From Areca catechu (taxonomy: Eukaryota; Streptophyta; Magnoliopsida; Arecales; Arecaceae): 64,000 bases of DNA. Where the stretch lies: assembly GCA_021397845.1 (NCBI GenBank), contig JAHSVC010000029.1:564501-628500 (forward strand), written 5' to 3'. Both the position numbers and the translations under genes were made by a program. Shown one piece after another: positions 34,182 through 47,582 of this stretch. The notes below the pieces were generated by a model. The model saw only the letters and a list, made by a program, of their open reading frames with translations, searched no databases and was not told the origin of the DNA. Each line of letters starts with the position of its first letter. Position 1 is the first letter of the stretch.

Positions 34182-34194
34182 TCATCCATCGAAT

Positions 34195-34203
34195 CATAAG
34201 AGA
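34195..34203 (+). promoter_or_regulatory. CATAAGAGA promoter-like nonamer
   Basis: This is an exact match to the conserved plant mitochondrial promoter core CRTAAGAGA, without a clear upstream AT box. No plus-strand gene follows, so it is probably fortuitous. Confidence 0.2.
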
Positions 34204-36389
34204 AGTAGTCCGACTCCGATGAGTTAGTACCTGCATCTCAAGCTTAAGGCTAAAGAGGGATGAGTGCGGGTCTAAGGTAGGACACCGTTCATTGTTTTTC
34301 CATAAGATAACCTGCTTTTGCATAATCCTTTTACAGACTAAGGCAGAAGACTGAGAGTTTCTTTTTTGTCCCAAAATCTGACGAATCGCACGGATCAACA
34401 TCCGTATCCGTGTATTCGGGGGGCGACTCCTCTTACGAGGCGGCAGATGGAGCAAGAGCTTTCAAGTTGAGAAAGAAGAAGCACCTTCACTTCTTTTAAA
34501 AGTTGGATGATACAGTTTATCTTTTGGAAAAAGATGGAGCAGAAAAGACAGGAGCATCTGCTCTGAAAACAAGATCAGCCGAGGCTAAGACAAAGTAGCC
34601 AAGGCCAGTGAGTGATATCGATCGAGCTCGGTAAGCCAAGAAGGGCTCTTGGCTTTCTGGGAGATAGTTGGAACCAGGGACCAAAAGTCAAGCTATCTCC
34701 CGCTCTAGCAAGAGAGACTCCTTTCCTTTTTCATCGTTAGTCAGCCTTGTACTTTTATTCAGTTTGAGTTTGTTTGCCTTTCAGGGTTATCCGTTGTTGA
34801 ATCAAAACTTTCGTCATCTTGGCCCACACCCCGTTCGTTGGTGAAGTAAGCCGTCTTGCGAAGACTAGCTTGCTTCTAGTCCTAGTCCCCCGCCTCGCTT
34901 CTCCTTATAAGGCCCTTTGTCCCACTTCGGTAGATATGAAATTTGTCCGACCAAAACCACTTGTGAGGAGCCGCAAATTACCACCATGTAGCTAGGGGGT
35001 ATGGGTCTCGGTACCGGTCCTCGGTGTATAGCTGATGCGGTGGGGTTCTTTTTAAAGGGTCCAGGCTACCCTATTGAGAAAGCTTAAGATTCAGCAGGGG
35101 GGCTGTATCGTGGAAGTAATGGCCTTGAGATTTGAAATCTTCCAGGTATGATGAAAGAGGTCGTAAAGCAAGGGCTGCTTCATTCGCCCTGAAGGGGGTC
35201 TCGTCTGAAACAACGGGCCCTGGTTCTACCAACCCAACAGACCCGGTTTTTCTTTAAATTCAAAAGGATATCCTGCCGCTTCTCAGGAACCAACAGGATC
35301 CCTTTTCCCGGGGTAGCATTTACCGAAGAAGGTTGTCTCAAAGCCACAATCTACCCCCACCTAAATCGGCATAGACACCTGAATAAACAAAGGCTTCAGG
35401 CTTGCCGGAATTCCTTTTCCCCCATTGTAGACCTCATTCCCCTCTTCCTTCTATGTCCTCTACCTGAGGAAGAACCTCCGACCCAAGATCCATGCCTAGT
35501 TTTATTCCTAGGATCTCCACCTCCGTATGTTCTTCCCCTCTTGTCCGTCGATCCCTTATCCTTTGATAATCCGTTGCTCCTGGAGTTTTTTCCATCTTAA
35601 CCCTCGGATTCTCTACCTCGAGACGATTTCTTTCTCCCCGCTGCTTCCCCCCCTAATAAAGGTGAGATTGAAGCTCAGTCAGCAAAGACACAATTTCTGG
35701 AGGGCATTCCTCGGAATCGAGACTTTTTACCCATTTCCACTGACGAGCTTTCTCGTGAGCTCTTTCTTCTCGGGAACATCTCGAAATCGAGCGAGCAGCA
35801 AGAATATGAATCAACCTATCCTTAATCTGTTTCCATGTAGTCGGCATTCTATAAACCTCGCTTCCCAGCCGCCTGCCTTCTTGTGTGGAAATGTTTTTCA
35901 TTATCTCAAGCTCTTTCCCACCAGCTCGTTCTCCACTAGGCATCTAGGCGAACCCGCCGGGTTGGTTAACTCAACGTAAAGAAAAGAAAGTAAGTAAGTG
36001 CCTTACTAATAGCGAAAGGCGAACATCTCATGCATCTTTAGAACCATGGAACTCCCATTATATATATAATATGGGTGAACGCTAATGCACGCTATATCTC
36101 TTAGTCTAATGGGCTTACCGTGAGGGAGCTCACTCTCTGTATAGGGAATTAGGTAACGAAGGGACGACGACGAAGGAGAAGGTAACAAGTATCGGAGCGA
36201 AGGCTAATATTATCGAAATCTAAGTAGTCGCGACGAACGCTCATGCTCAGACTATGGCTATTAGTATCGAAGATGGTTATCTAAAGCTAGGGAAACCCCA
36301 TCTTTATATGTCTTGGCATTGCTTGATTTCTCCGAGTCGTGTAGGGCCTGTTCAAGTTCCGCAGGAGTAGTTTCGGTTGGAACTTGGAC
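34204..36389. other. Spacer, no gene recognised
   Basis: The frames 34135-34455 (minus), 35527-35979 (plus, 150 codons) and 35653-35943 (minus, 96 codons) overlap on opposite strands and show no motif. Nothing is supported as a gene. Confidence 0.4.
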
Positions 36390-36560
36390 GCAAGCAAGAA
36401 CGGGAGAGGATTGCTAGGCAGCCTCCTCAGCCCATCAAATATGATCTTCTGCAGCAGCTCAATAGGATCATAGTTTTCGAAATAACATCGAGAAAAGAAG
36501 CCAAGACCCCTCTACCGGATTACGCTTTCAAATAGCCAGGATTTTCAATTAGAAAAACAA
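36390..36560 (+). pseudogene. Possible gypsy gag-pol (pre-protease) fragment
   Basis: Plus-strand reading gives QPPQPIKYDLLQQLNRI. It resembles the conserved PIxYDLLxxLxRIPA segment ahead of the protease in Tat/Ogre-type polyproteins, and then degrades. Only about 30 codons are recognisable, so the call is tentative. Confidence 0.35.
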
Positions 36561-37789
36561 TAAGTCATGTTTTGGCCATGTTCATCATCTTGGTCCGGTG
36601 GTACGTTACTCTCCATACTTAACATATGTTGCTTGCCTCTCACCATCTCTTCGGAATAGAAACTAAGTTGCAACGAATGCAGTGCAATCAATAAGTAAGA
36701 TAGATCACCCTTATTCTATTTCTTCAGGAATAGAAGGACGCTAGGCTCCTTTAATTTAATAAGGGTCTTTTTTAAAGCAAGTTCTTCCTTAAATACGTAA
36801 ATGAAGGACTGTTATATGTCTTACCAGGCGTCGAGTGCCGCTGAATCCGTTGTTCAAATAGCAGCTGCTTGGCCCTTTCCCGGTGAAAGGGTTTCAGGAG
36901 AGGAATGAAGACCGGTATAAGAGCAGTAAAGTTGGCAAATCCACTGCCCGAGAAGACAGAAAGAGGTCTTTATTTGAAAAAGAAAGAGAAAGAAAAGAGG
37001 TGGTATCTTATATAAGAGAGAGGTTGCTTTTAGGGGTGCTCTTTCCCTATAACTCGAAAAATCATAAGAGAAGAAATGAAACTTTTTTTAAGCGAAACCT
37101 CCGGTCGCCTATGACAGAGAAGCCCTTCCCTTCTCTGAAGTCGCGGAGCTCGTTAGAGCAGATCTGATAAAAAGAAGAGGAGGTCGCTCGTTGCGGGAAT
37201 AGGGGTGATTCCCTGTTGACACTGGAAGGCGGGTCAGTTGATTGGCAAGCCGACTGATAGGGCCCCGAAGCGCCCAACGAATTGAGGGGAAATGGTAATG
37301 TTTAACACATGCCGTTCCAATCCTAGTTCACCACCAACATGCTTAAACCACGACTCGGGGGTTTTTGAGTTCTCTCTCTTTTTCAAGAACGAGTCTTTTT
37401 CCGGCCCTAATTTTCGAAGTGAAAGAAAGGCACTTCGTTAAGGCGAGCAGGGTCCCGCCTGAAAACGAATAGATAGTCTTTGACTTGAAAACCACACTTT
37501 TTTCTCTATTTGGATTTTCTGACTTATATAGGATGTTTCTCGATGTGATACAGACGAGTGACGTCCGCTCTTTCTTCAAAGAGGTAAAACTCCAACCATG
37601 GGATCTAGCCTTCGCCGACTGAGAATACTTGCTTTGGGATTTAGCGGCTCCAGCCGCATTGACGATAGTCCTTCATTGCGACTTAGATTGCACGATCAAG
37701 ATCAAAGTGTCCGTCCGTTCAGTGGCTAGTCGGTGTATGTAGTCCGTTCGGTAAGTCAGCCAGTCGTGATCACGCCGAGCCTGCCGAAG
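36561..37789. other. Spacer, no gene recognised
   Basis: The plus frame 36883-37167 (94 codons, rich in lysine, arginine and glutamate) and the minus frame 37343-37579 have no family motif. A CATAAGAGA word lies at 37063. Confidence 0.4.
37063..37071 (+). promoter_or_regulatory. CATAAGAGA promoter-like nonamer
   Basis: An exact nonamer preceded by an A-rich stretch (cgaaaaat) and followed by agaaatg, closer than the 34.2-kb copy to the full plant mitochondrial promoter layout. No known gene lies downstream on this strand. Confidence 0.28.
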
Positions 37790-37960
37790 AACTTTCCCCC
37801 AAGTCTGTTAAACCGAAGAAAGATGCTCCTCCTCCTCCTCGTTCTAGGAGGGATATGATGGTGTACGGTATTGTCGCTCACATGAAGAAGATCCCTGCTC
37901 TGATGAGCATTAAGGATTAGCTGCGATTCTCGTCTGGGGCTCGTCTCGTTTAGCCCTCGA
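37790..37960 (+). pseudogene. Possible gypsy pre-protease fragment
   Basis: Reading gives PPPPRSRRDMMVYGIVAHMK and KIPALMSIKD, followed by a stop and LRFSSGARLV. This pattern (a hydrophobic domain with IPALLSVYDAL-type text) precedes the protease in Tat-lineage polyproteins. It includes a (CTC)5 microsatellite at about 37824-37840 that encodes the proline run. The fragment is short and broken. Confidence 0.4.
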
Positions 37961-40900
37961 AATGGCATTAGCCGAGAACGGCCTACCACGAAGGCGAGGC
38001 GCAGGAAAGGGTGTGGTTGTTTAAGCATCCAGAAGTTGAACTTGCTGTTCCAGAGGTGCTTGTACCCCATCTTGACGGCACTGGTAGTGAGATGCACTTT
38101 CTTTTCTCTGTTGTACATGGCTTGTGGCATTGTAGTCTTTTCCTGCCTTTTACAAATTTGATGATGGATTAGTCACCTTAGTTACCTTGCTCCCATAAGC
38201 AGCCCTTCTGGTGAACCGGTTGAGAAGTAGGCCTTGTTAGCTGCCCCCGCCAACTAGAGATCCTCAGAAGCGGACCGAGGAGGAGGCCATCTCAGTGTTG
38301 ATTTGATCTCCTTCTCTGACCTATGCTTGGAAGCACTGATGTCATCATCTTACCTTGGGTACACGACCATTAGTTGCCTCTGTGTAGTCTGTACGTAACT
38401 ATTCATCACAGTGAGTGCTTTCCGTCTCTTACTTAGCACGGTCTTATTGGCTTTCTCTCTCTAGGTGAAGTACTACTGCTTTTCATTTTTCGAATCATTC
38501 AATCAACCGACCTTGCTTGCCGCCGTTGAGGGATAGAACTCTCCCAATGAAGTAAAGTAGGTGACACATCCGAACAAGAAGAATATAAGCAGACTAAGAA
38601 AGTGATTCGGATCTCACACTTTCCACCAACCTCAAAGGAATGGGTAAGAGGCTGACTAAAATAACAAAGGGAGAATATGGTGGTTGAAGCATAGAGCACA
38701 TTTCCAGTTTAAGAAATACCTTTTTATTTTCTAACCCGATTGATGGTCACGCTTGAAAACGACTACCCGGATTCCCTTTCCATAGAACGAGTAAGAGAAA
38801 GTGAATCAGAGCAATCCCCTGCTGACATAGATCAATCAAGTTCGTTTTCTTGACGGACTTTTAGCGCAGATATGCCTATTTTGGTTCAGTTGAAAGCATA
38901 GCCCAAGGTGAGACTATCACCACTACACTGTCAATGAAATCTTTCAGCTCCTGTTGGCTTCGAACGGGAGTGCTCAAGGCCGGCCACTTTTCATTCAAAT
39001 TCCCCATAGCTAGAACTAACTGTTGGACGAAGGTCCGGTTTTGCGTACCGAAGGAAAGCACTAAGAACCTTCTTTCCACTATGTGGTTATGGAACTACGG
39101 ATCACTTAGTCTACATTCCCGCTTTATTTTTAGAATGACGTAACCTACGAAAGCTCTCTTTCGATGGCATAGTTTAGATCTTCGTTATGGTAATCTAAAG
39201 CACCCGTATGGCCCATTCTCTTGTTTGCATATCCAACAGGTGCTCTCTTATCCCTTGATGCTGAAAACAGAGGACCAATCTCAGCCTAGTGCAGATCTCC
39301 TTCCACAGTAAAAGATTGCAACAAATCATTTCCGAATCTTGTATCGATGGGAACATATGGGACTGATGCGCGACCTGTAGACCGAAAATCCGAAGATCTC
39401 TCAATGTACTCGATTTCAGTGGCTTTTTTGAAACTCTGACTCCCCTTTTCATAGAATTCTTGCTCCAGCACTCAATGGTGATGACTAGCGTAGCGCATTG
39501 ATGAACTGACTCCTTCTTGCTTCGCGAAAGCCAACTGCCCTGGTGGAGTGAGAGATTAATCTGGACAAGAGATTGAATAAGCAGATTCTAAGTCCGACTT
39601 CCCATTTTCCATAAGAGGAGGAGACATAGAAAGGAGTAGGAGAATGACTGCCCAGCTCACTCAGAACCTGAAGATCACATTCTTTTTCTCTTGTACCCGA
39701 CCTGCTTGCTAACTCAGATGCATTCACTTGAACCGAGATGGTACCCCCCCAACATCCACTGTACACAACCCCCATACTGGGCTTTCGCACCTAACCTAAC
39801 TGCTAAAAGAAGGGGTCCCGCTGAGTCAAATATTTCATCTTAAGTACCAAGATTGTCTGTTCAGGCTGGTCTGTCCTCATTCGTGATAAGATGATTCCTA
39901 TTGACCTAAAAGGAGACTCTCCAGAGGTCTCAGGTTGAGTTTCTCTCTTTGTTCTGGTTTTCTACCCCGGGCACAACAGCCCTAGAAAGGGCTTTATTCC
40001 TGTCGCTTCTGATTTAGTTTCAAGCTCCAGCTTAGAGGCATCTTCTGTAGCGAAGACTGAGTGATTGATCTCGTTATGGCTAAGCCAAGGCTTTTCTGAT
40101 ATGGGTTTGGGTGCTCATGCTCCTTGCCTGCTTCGGATGTTAATTTCAGTCATAAAGATTTGGCACTTCGGTTGGCACTTTATCGATATGATCCTGCTAG
40201 CAGAGGTTCCTATGTGCTCGTTTAACCTACTTGAAAAAGATGGGAATTCCAACTCATCTAAGTTGATGAAAAATGCTACTAACTAGTGGGACCAACCTCT
40301 ATGGTAGAGCTTGAAATCTTTTGTTCACCCAGGTCCTACTATAGCTCCGTGCTAAGGCAAAGGACTCTTCTTTCTACTACGTAATACCTTGAATCAAAAC
40401 CAAAGAACTCCTTCCCCAGACAACATGAAAAACTTGGAGAATTTGGGCATATGTCTGTATAGAAAATGCTCGTTCCGAACCTATCACTCGGGGGCCTCTT
40501 GCCCCTTGTCTTTCGTTTTGACGGTTAGACATCGGGCACACTTCATTACCGATCGACCGGACTCACTCCTTGCTCAGGATTCACTGTACGGAATTCTTTC
40601 TATTTATGTAGAATAACCGATCTAATTATCGGTTTTCCTTGCGGGCCTGCCCCTTGCTTTGCTTGCTCCAAACACTGGTCCTTCCGACACAAGAAAGAGA
40701 TGATTTTTCATCCATGGATCTCATTTCTCTATGAAACTACGAGATTCTTCCGGAGGTGCATCCATTCGTGAGCTAGACAAGACAGAAGTTCAAATGGCAC
40801 GAGAGAGCAGAAAACGAAATCTATCCCAAGTGGGAAGGCAGTGAGGGTGAGGAAGAGGCCTTTCCCTTGACCGCTTCAATGTTGTCGAGCCGGAATTGGT

Positions 40901-42000
40901 ACTGAAAGACGATCCTATTTGGCCTTGTACCCGGCGTTTTTTGGATTTATCACTATTTTATATGAAAACAGTTCAAACACCACTTCTTCTTTCCGGTTAT
41001 CGGTGAAGCAGGTCCAATGCCTACTTTTTGGCAGGGTTGCATTCGAATATGAAATTTCCTACCCAGACCTAGTAAACTAACTAGCCCATGAAATGGAATA
41101 ACCCCGTGGATCGAATGAAATAAAAGGATTCGACCGACTGGCAGAACTGGTTGAGTGCATATAGCAGTAGTCCTCGACCGTTTATATAGGGAGAGTCGAA
41201 TAGGTGAAGAAGCAACCTTACTGAACTAGGAATCGTTAAACCATGATGTAAAAATGATGGACTCACCTGAACCAGATAGATCAATGTGTGAATTGCTACA
41301 GAGATGTCCATACCGCCTAAACAACCGGTGGTGTCTGCATCTGTAAACGTATGCCAAGCATTGATGGTTTCCCAGAGGCGAAAGCCGAACCCCAACATCT
41401 TGATTGAAAGGGCAGGGTTTCAAATGCTATGTCGTATTTCTCTCCATCCCGGCCACCAAAGCTTTATGAAAAGGCACCTGAGATGTTGGCCCCCCTCCTC
41501 CCCTCTTGTTGCCTTCCAGCCCTTACAACGCTGACTGAAAAGCCGTTCAGTAAGCTTTCCTGTCTCCCGAAGAAAGGTCTAAGGCCGTACTCAATTTGAC
41601 TCGTTGAGACTTCACTTTATATGCTTTAAGCGTATAAAGGCGCATAAAGGGCGAGGGACTATTTGGCATTTGCATTATTAATTAGTTGGCAAGTCGGGCC
41701 TTCTTTGAATAGGCTTCCACCGTCAAAGCCTAGGTCTTCAAGCTAGTCTGAGAAAGAGAGGTCATCCAAGTCTGAATGATATAGGAATAGGAGAGCCACC
41801 GAGTCCTCGTCCTGCAGAAAGAAAGTGCGTTCTCCCGCCGAAGAAAGAGTCAGATGATTGTCCCATCAAAGGCTGAAAAAAGCCTACGTGCCTTAGTACG
41901 CAACAAAGGGAACAAAGGCTTCAAAGACGGAGTGTGTTAGGTCCGGGTAGGTTCAATCAAAAGAAGCAGGAGCTCGAAAGACGAAGTACGCTCGCTCATT
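37961..42000. other. Long spacer, no gene recognised
   Basis: Frames of 60-105 codons occur on both strands (for example 39485-39790 minus, 41081-41398 minus, 40065-40286 plus). None shows a known motif, and most have overlapping antisense partners. I see no tRNA, rRNA or transposon domain here. Confidence 0.4.
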
Positions 42001-45000
42001 CATCCCGTTATGGACAGGACCCTAATGTTGAAACCTTTTTTTTCGGAATTCTTCCCCTCACCGAAAAAGGATTGCCTAAGATTCTAATGGACGGGCATAC
42101 TCTTATAAAGAATAAGCGTGATTGACGTGACGGCATTTGACAGAGCAGCAGGAGCTGGATCAACCAATGAGGCTTCGGGCTTCGAAAGAAAAGAAGGAAG
42201 GCTTTTGAGCACAAGGTTCGCCAGACTTGCTTCTCGCTGCGCTCGATCAAAGAAAGGGAAAGAGAACAAGAGCTGCGCTCGACCAACAAGGAATGGGGCT
42301 AGCTCGAACGATAGAAAGATGGAATCAGCAGTGTCAGAAGGTACTTCAACCAGAACAGAGTAGCATGGGTCCCGATTCCGGGCAGTAAGCTTTCGAAGCC
42401 TGTGTTCTCCCGAATAGCAATAGAATATTTTCAGACGCAGATGGTATTTTCTCGGTTTCAAGTGGTATTGCCCTTTTTTTATGGATGGTGTTCTCGGTAT
42501 CGTTTTCTTCAAGAAGGGAAGGAATCGGGGGGATACAGTTCCGGGCAAGACCGTTTGGCTCTATTGGAAGGAAAGGAATGCCCTCAGGGAAGAAAGAGGA
42601 AAGTAGCATAGCAGAGAAAAGAATCTCTGTTCTCAGTCTAAGTAAGCCCGTCCTAGCAATAGTGGCTGAAGCTGGTCTCGATCAATAGAGGAGAGCGAGA
42701 TAGCTGTGTTCGACCAGACCTTGATCTTCACCCTCGGAAGAGGGAAGCAAGCGCACGGAAGGGTCATCAGTCCAGCAGTGTCTGTTCAACCAGAGCTCTC
42801 AGCTAGAATAGTCCATAACGCGGGAAGGCGATCAAAGGCCGTTCGGAGTGCTTTAGCGGCTTCAGGTTGACGAAACCTCTTTTTTTGCATACATAAAACT
42901 TTCCTTTGAAGGAGACTGACCTTTTTCGCCTATCCAAAACGGTCGATCCAGAGCTCTCGTTGTCTTCCCACTTTCTTGAATGAATTCGATCTATCGATCT
43001 AACAGAGTGCTTTCTGCCAAAGCAAAGAGAGCTATAGGCCAGCCAGCCCCTGGCGATAAAGAGAGTCGAAAACTTCTCACATGAAAAGAGGTCGGAGGAA
43101 TCCATGGTAATCTTTAGCGGTACTATCTTGATTAGATAGCGAGGTAGTGAGAGAGGACTCACTCAACAGAGGTCTCAGTTCCGTAAGGTAAGGCTGAATC
43201 AAAAGGGTAACCTCTTCGCGCAAGGGTTGGGATAAAGGCTGGTGAATGTGCTTCTTTCATCGAATTATTCAACCAACTTTCACCGGTCGCGAGATAAAAG
43301 ACCTTGAACTGCCTCCTTACGAAGTGGTCCTTCGTCTCTCTATAACTAGCCGTATAATTCAGTTCAGGTGGACTCAACCTTCCCGCTATCAGAAAGGAGC
43401 AAAGAAGAGGACTGGTAACCAAAGACTGCTTAGGCGTATAGAGCGTTAACCACCTAATCACGAAATCACGAAGCGCTCTTTATCCGATTCCGATGCCGCT
43501 GATGACAGCATCCCCTGGTGGACGACTTTGTGTAGAATCTTTTCTATCTTTTAGCGTCTTGATACTGACTTAGATTTGACTGAAGCAAGTTGGACACTTT
43601 TAGCTTACAGTCACTGCTTCCCTCTCTACTGCGGGCCCTGACATCGCTTACAGCTCACTGCCTGGGCCTGGCCGGGACTATATTGTTTGCCTGCCTGACT
43701 TTGACTTCCTGCTGGTCTCATTATCGCTCCTGCTAAAGCCGATTCAAACCTGTGTTCACCGTAAAGAGTAGTAGTGGAACAGTCAATTAAGAGTCTAATT
43801 GCCGCTTTCATGCTCTTGTTTACCTCGCTGCTGCTTACTTGACAGCTGCTTTTCACCGACTGCTAGCTAGTCAACGAAAGCCAGGATTATGAACTTGCTG
43901 TTCCTTACTCCTTTTGGACCAGCAGGGCTATGGCTACTCTTTGCTATTACTGACCTGTGGCTGGTCAATCCAAAACGAGATTTTCGGCTGACTGTTCGGG
44001 CTATCGCTTGCTCTAATTTTCGGGTCTTAGTCCGTGTCCCGTCCCGAGCTGTGACATTTGGTCCGACATGAAATTAAAGCGGGATATAGCCCTTGATCGG
44101 AAATGCTTACTACATAGCTAAACAATCCAAATTAACAATGATCGCCGCTACAAAAAAAAAAGAGAGCCCACAAAGAATAGTCCTAAGCTGGTAGAATGGT
44201 TAGAAGACCCAGGCTTCATGCCCCCATTCCGTGTCCAAGATAGAAAGGGCTTACAGACGAGTGATCCCTAAGGTGACTAACCCCAAAATTTGCTGGTGGG
44301 ACAGTTGGATCATCAAAAGTCGGGTTTTATGTCCACTTTGCTAGGGGAGGAAGGCTGATAAGCTCACACTCACATTTCTATTCCGCCATAAGACCACTAA
44401 AGCAGACAAGAAGAAAATATTCAAGTCGGGTGCGAGAGAAAAGGTAACTCGCTTTTCCTCAAGTTCCAAGCTACGACGCAATTCTGGTCTGCTCTTTCTG
44501 AAACTCGGAAAAGGTCGGACACTTCGGCTCGTTCATTCTCTTGTCGGGATGGGTCCTTCATCACTTCACCAGAGTAGTTGTATCGCGCGCAGCTATCGAG
44601 GTCGGTTGGATGGGTTAGCAAATGTGCTAGTCATCATTCTTCATCACTATCAGGTCTTAAAGAAAGAGTCCGATAATCTTTTTTTAAAGATAAGAGAATG
44701 ATAGGATGCAGAACAGCAGTTAGCGGAAAATCATATACAGCAGGTGTCAGAATCCATTAGTTGCTACAGCTCAGCTCCAGTAGGCTTCCGGAAGTAGTTC
44801 ACCAATTGGCTGGCTAGACTTTTCACAGAGCTAGATGGGATACGTGCTGGCGGTTGACATAAACCTTCGGCCAAAGAAGAAAGAACTTGGATCCATCATT
44901 TGACAGGGAATCCGAGACCAATGGTTAAGCGACTGAGGATTCTCGAATAAAGAGTTAAGCACAAAGGGAAATCTGAAGGGCTATAGATAGGTCTGCACGC

Positions 45001-47044
45001 TGGACCGTACTCCCGTCAACATATCCATCTATACTATACGGTTTTCAAAAAAAAGTTTACGATGCGTGACTATAGCAATAAATCACTTTGGCTCAGGTTG
45101 ACTTTAGGCGGACTGTGCGCCTAAAGGGTGGCTAGACTTTTTTTTTACTGAGTCACTTTTTCAAAAAGGTCTTTTCAAAGAAAGGAACTTTAGCCATGTA
45201 ACCAAACAGAGTGTTCCATGACATGATGCAGGGAATCCTCTCTTCTTGCCTGACTGCCCGCCAAATTGCGCAGATTTACTCGTCTGATTGGCCCTTATTC
45301 TTTCTGCTTACTTTTTTTGGTCGGCCGTACCGATACTTGCTTGCCGGGCTATACCATCACCGACCCCTTTCCGTCGAGCTAGTCTTGCTGAACTGCTAAT
45401 AAACGAATCCGTTCTCAATGCGCTAACCGATACCACAGTTTACCTTACTGCTTGCTGATCGGAAACTGCTCTTTTTGGTGGCTTTAGGGAAAGGGAAAGG
45501 CAAGATTAGGGGCTCTCCGGGCACAAATTACGATTTGAGGTCTAATGTCCCAAGGTTACACAAATCGATCAAACTCATTTGTTTTCTCTGTTGAGAAAGA
45601 GGTTTTGACTCTCCTTCCCTATCCCCGAGCCTTAGGCCGGTCTTCAGACAAGATGAAATAAGATCAGATATCTGTACCACCTATCATCGTTCGGTACCAG
45701 AAAAGGAGTCGACAAGTCTATGCCAATGCCAAGAGAAAGTCGATATGGCGAACCGTCATGTGAAAACCAAGCAGACATAGTGGTCGTGCACGCGAGGCAG
45801 AAGGAATGCCATCCAGCGTTCACTGTTGGCGAAAAAGCTAAGAGTTTAGATCGAATACGGGATCCCCAACCAAACCAAAGAGAGTCTGAAAAGTAAGAAA
45901 AATAGTTGAAAGAAAGCTCGCGTCTTCGGCCAACTTCACCTGCCAAAAGGAGTAAGCAAAGAGAGTCCCATCACTGGAAAAGGGAGACTATCAAACAACA
46001 AAGAAAGAAGTCTCCAAAAATGCCAGATAGATCAAAGGGAACTGTACGTCAAGCCGTGTAACGGAATAGAAGGAGCACCGTCCGTACCGTCAATGGAGTC
46101 AACCACCTCGGAATGAGCGGATCTCATTTCGTTAGATGGTTAGGTTTTACACAGAAATCGAGAGTCAGTTGGATCAGTTAGGAATCACCCTTTCGTTATC
46201 ATTAGACACTTAAGAGAGAGAAAGAAAGCCGGTAAACATTGTAAAAACCCATACAAAAAGGACAGAAAAGTGCAGTGGATTCTTACTTACGCTTGGCAAG
46301 CAAAGAGTAAAAAAAAGCCCATAAATCCTTCCTTTAGCTCCTGTTAGCTATAATCGGGAGTGCAGCCCACCAATTGGTGGCTTTGACAAAACCTAGTGGA
46401 CAATGCCAGCTTAAAGTATCCATTACTCTTTAGCGAAGCCACCAAAAAAAAGTAGATTTTTTTGGTTCCGTTGGTCATTCTGCGAGGAAGGCCAAGAATA
46501 AGAGTTAAGCACTTCAGTGCCATCGAAATTAGATCAGCATAGACGATAGGCATGTCAAGATTAGGAAATTATCTTACTGTAGGCCTAGACAAAGAGACTC
46601 TTCTTCTCCCTGCCGATTGATCCGAGCTCCCGCTCTCCTCTCCTTATCCAGTCGAGCCTCACTTCTGCTCTCCTCTTTGCGTGCTTTATTCCCTTTCGGC
46701 GTTTTTTTTTTAACTCTTAACCTCGCATCGGCTTATTCGCTTTATTTTTATATGATGTCATTCCACCTTACCCGGAAAGTGTGCAGGTTTCCTCATAGCA
46801 ATCAAAATGGTCGATCAATCAGACCATTTACTTTGCCATTAGGGTAGTAGTCAAGCCATCAACTTTGAGGTTTGGTCCGACATAAAAGAATTTCATCGAT
46901 GGGTTAAGACATAGACACAACTTGAGCACCGATCCGGCATCAAAGGTTTAAAGATAAAAAGACAAACAAAGTTTTTTTTTTGTAAACAAAGCCCCAGGGC
47001 AAACCCAGGGGCAGGAACCATTCCGCGAGTAAAGTAGAGAGCCA
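42001..47044. other. Long spacer, no gene recognised
   Basis: Overlapping frames at 42084-42688 (154 codons minus; several plus) are arginine- and serine-rich, without family motifs. 42803-43461 and 45644-45946 likewise contain only unassigned frames. The interval is mitochondrial-type spacer with scattered A-runs. Confidence 0.4.
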
Positions 47045-47335
47045 TCTGATCAGCTCTCACTCGCTCCAAAAGTTCCTCCGGGAAAAAGTTTCTCCATACA
47101 ACAGCATTAGAAGAAGACCTCCGAAAATTTGCTGTCCAGTCAGCAGCCTGATTACATTCCCTATAGACATGGTGACCTTGTCATTATGAAAGCTTCCCAA
47201 GCAGCACCTAATTTCCTCAATAATAGCTCTCGTATCCCAGGTCGGTTCCACGAGCCCATTTATCATGTTGGCTAGAGTTAGCGAATCAGTCTCAAGGTGA
47301 ACATCAGCATTCTTGTGCCACTCCTTGGCAAACAA
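47045..47335 (-). pseudogene. LINE-type RNase H fragment
   Basis: The minus frame reads DVHLETDSLTLANMINGL (catalytic ETDS), then WDTRAIIEEIRCCLGSFHND. After one frame change at about 47180 it continues as HHVYRECNQAADWTANF, with the final catalytic aspartate of a type 1 RNase H, and ends NAVVWRNFFPEELLERV. This is the RNase H that plant non-LTR retrotransposons carry at the end of their second ORF and that is abundant in plant nuclear DNA. It is broken and partial. Confidence 0.8.
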
Positions 47336-47339
47336 CTAA

Positions 47340-47580
47340 GCACTTGGACTACTTCCTTGATATCCAGCAACAACTGTGTGGGGCGTAAGGGGTTGCTGGC
47401 CCAAGCTCGAATGGGCTCTTGTTTGAGGAAGAGCTCTTTTGTAAGTTGAAGCAGAATTGAGCAACGTCTAGCAAGTTTACCCAATTCTTCTGGTTGGCAC
47501 TTACGAAGTGCCTAAGGTATTCTTCAAGTAAGGCATTGAAGCGCTCGGTCTGGCCATCGGTCTGAGGGTGACTACTCGTT
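47340..47580 (-). pseudogene. Ty3/gypsy integrase C-terminal fragment
   Basis: The minus strand reads SHPQTDGQTERFNALLEEYL, with the catalytic glutamate of the gypsy integrase, then RHFVSANQKNWVNLLDVAQF and CFNLQKSSSSNKSPFEL. This is the chromovirus (Tekay/Del-like) form, unlike the Tat-type integrases elsewhere in the window. It ends a few bases from a palindrome at 47583 and runs directly into the LINE fragment at 47335. Confidence 0.85.
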
Positions 47581-47582
47581 GA

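Noticed and set aside
35527..35979. 150-codon plus frame
   Set aside because: It overlaps a 96-codon minus frame, shows no motif in either direction, and is in ordinary spacer.
42084..42548. 154-codon minus frame
   Set aside because: Several open plus frames cover the same bases, and the serine/arginine/leucine composition looks non-coding.
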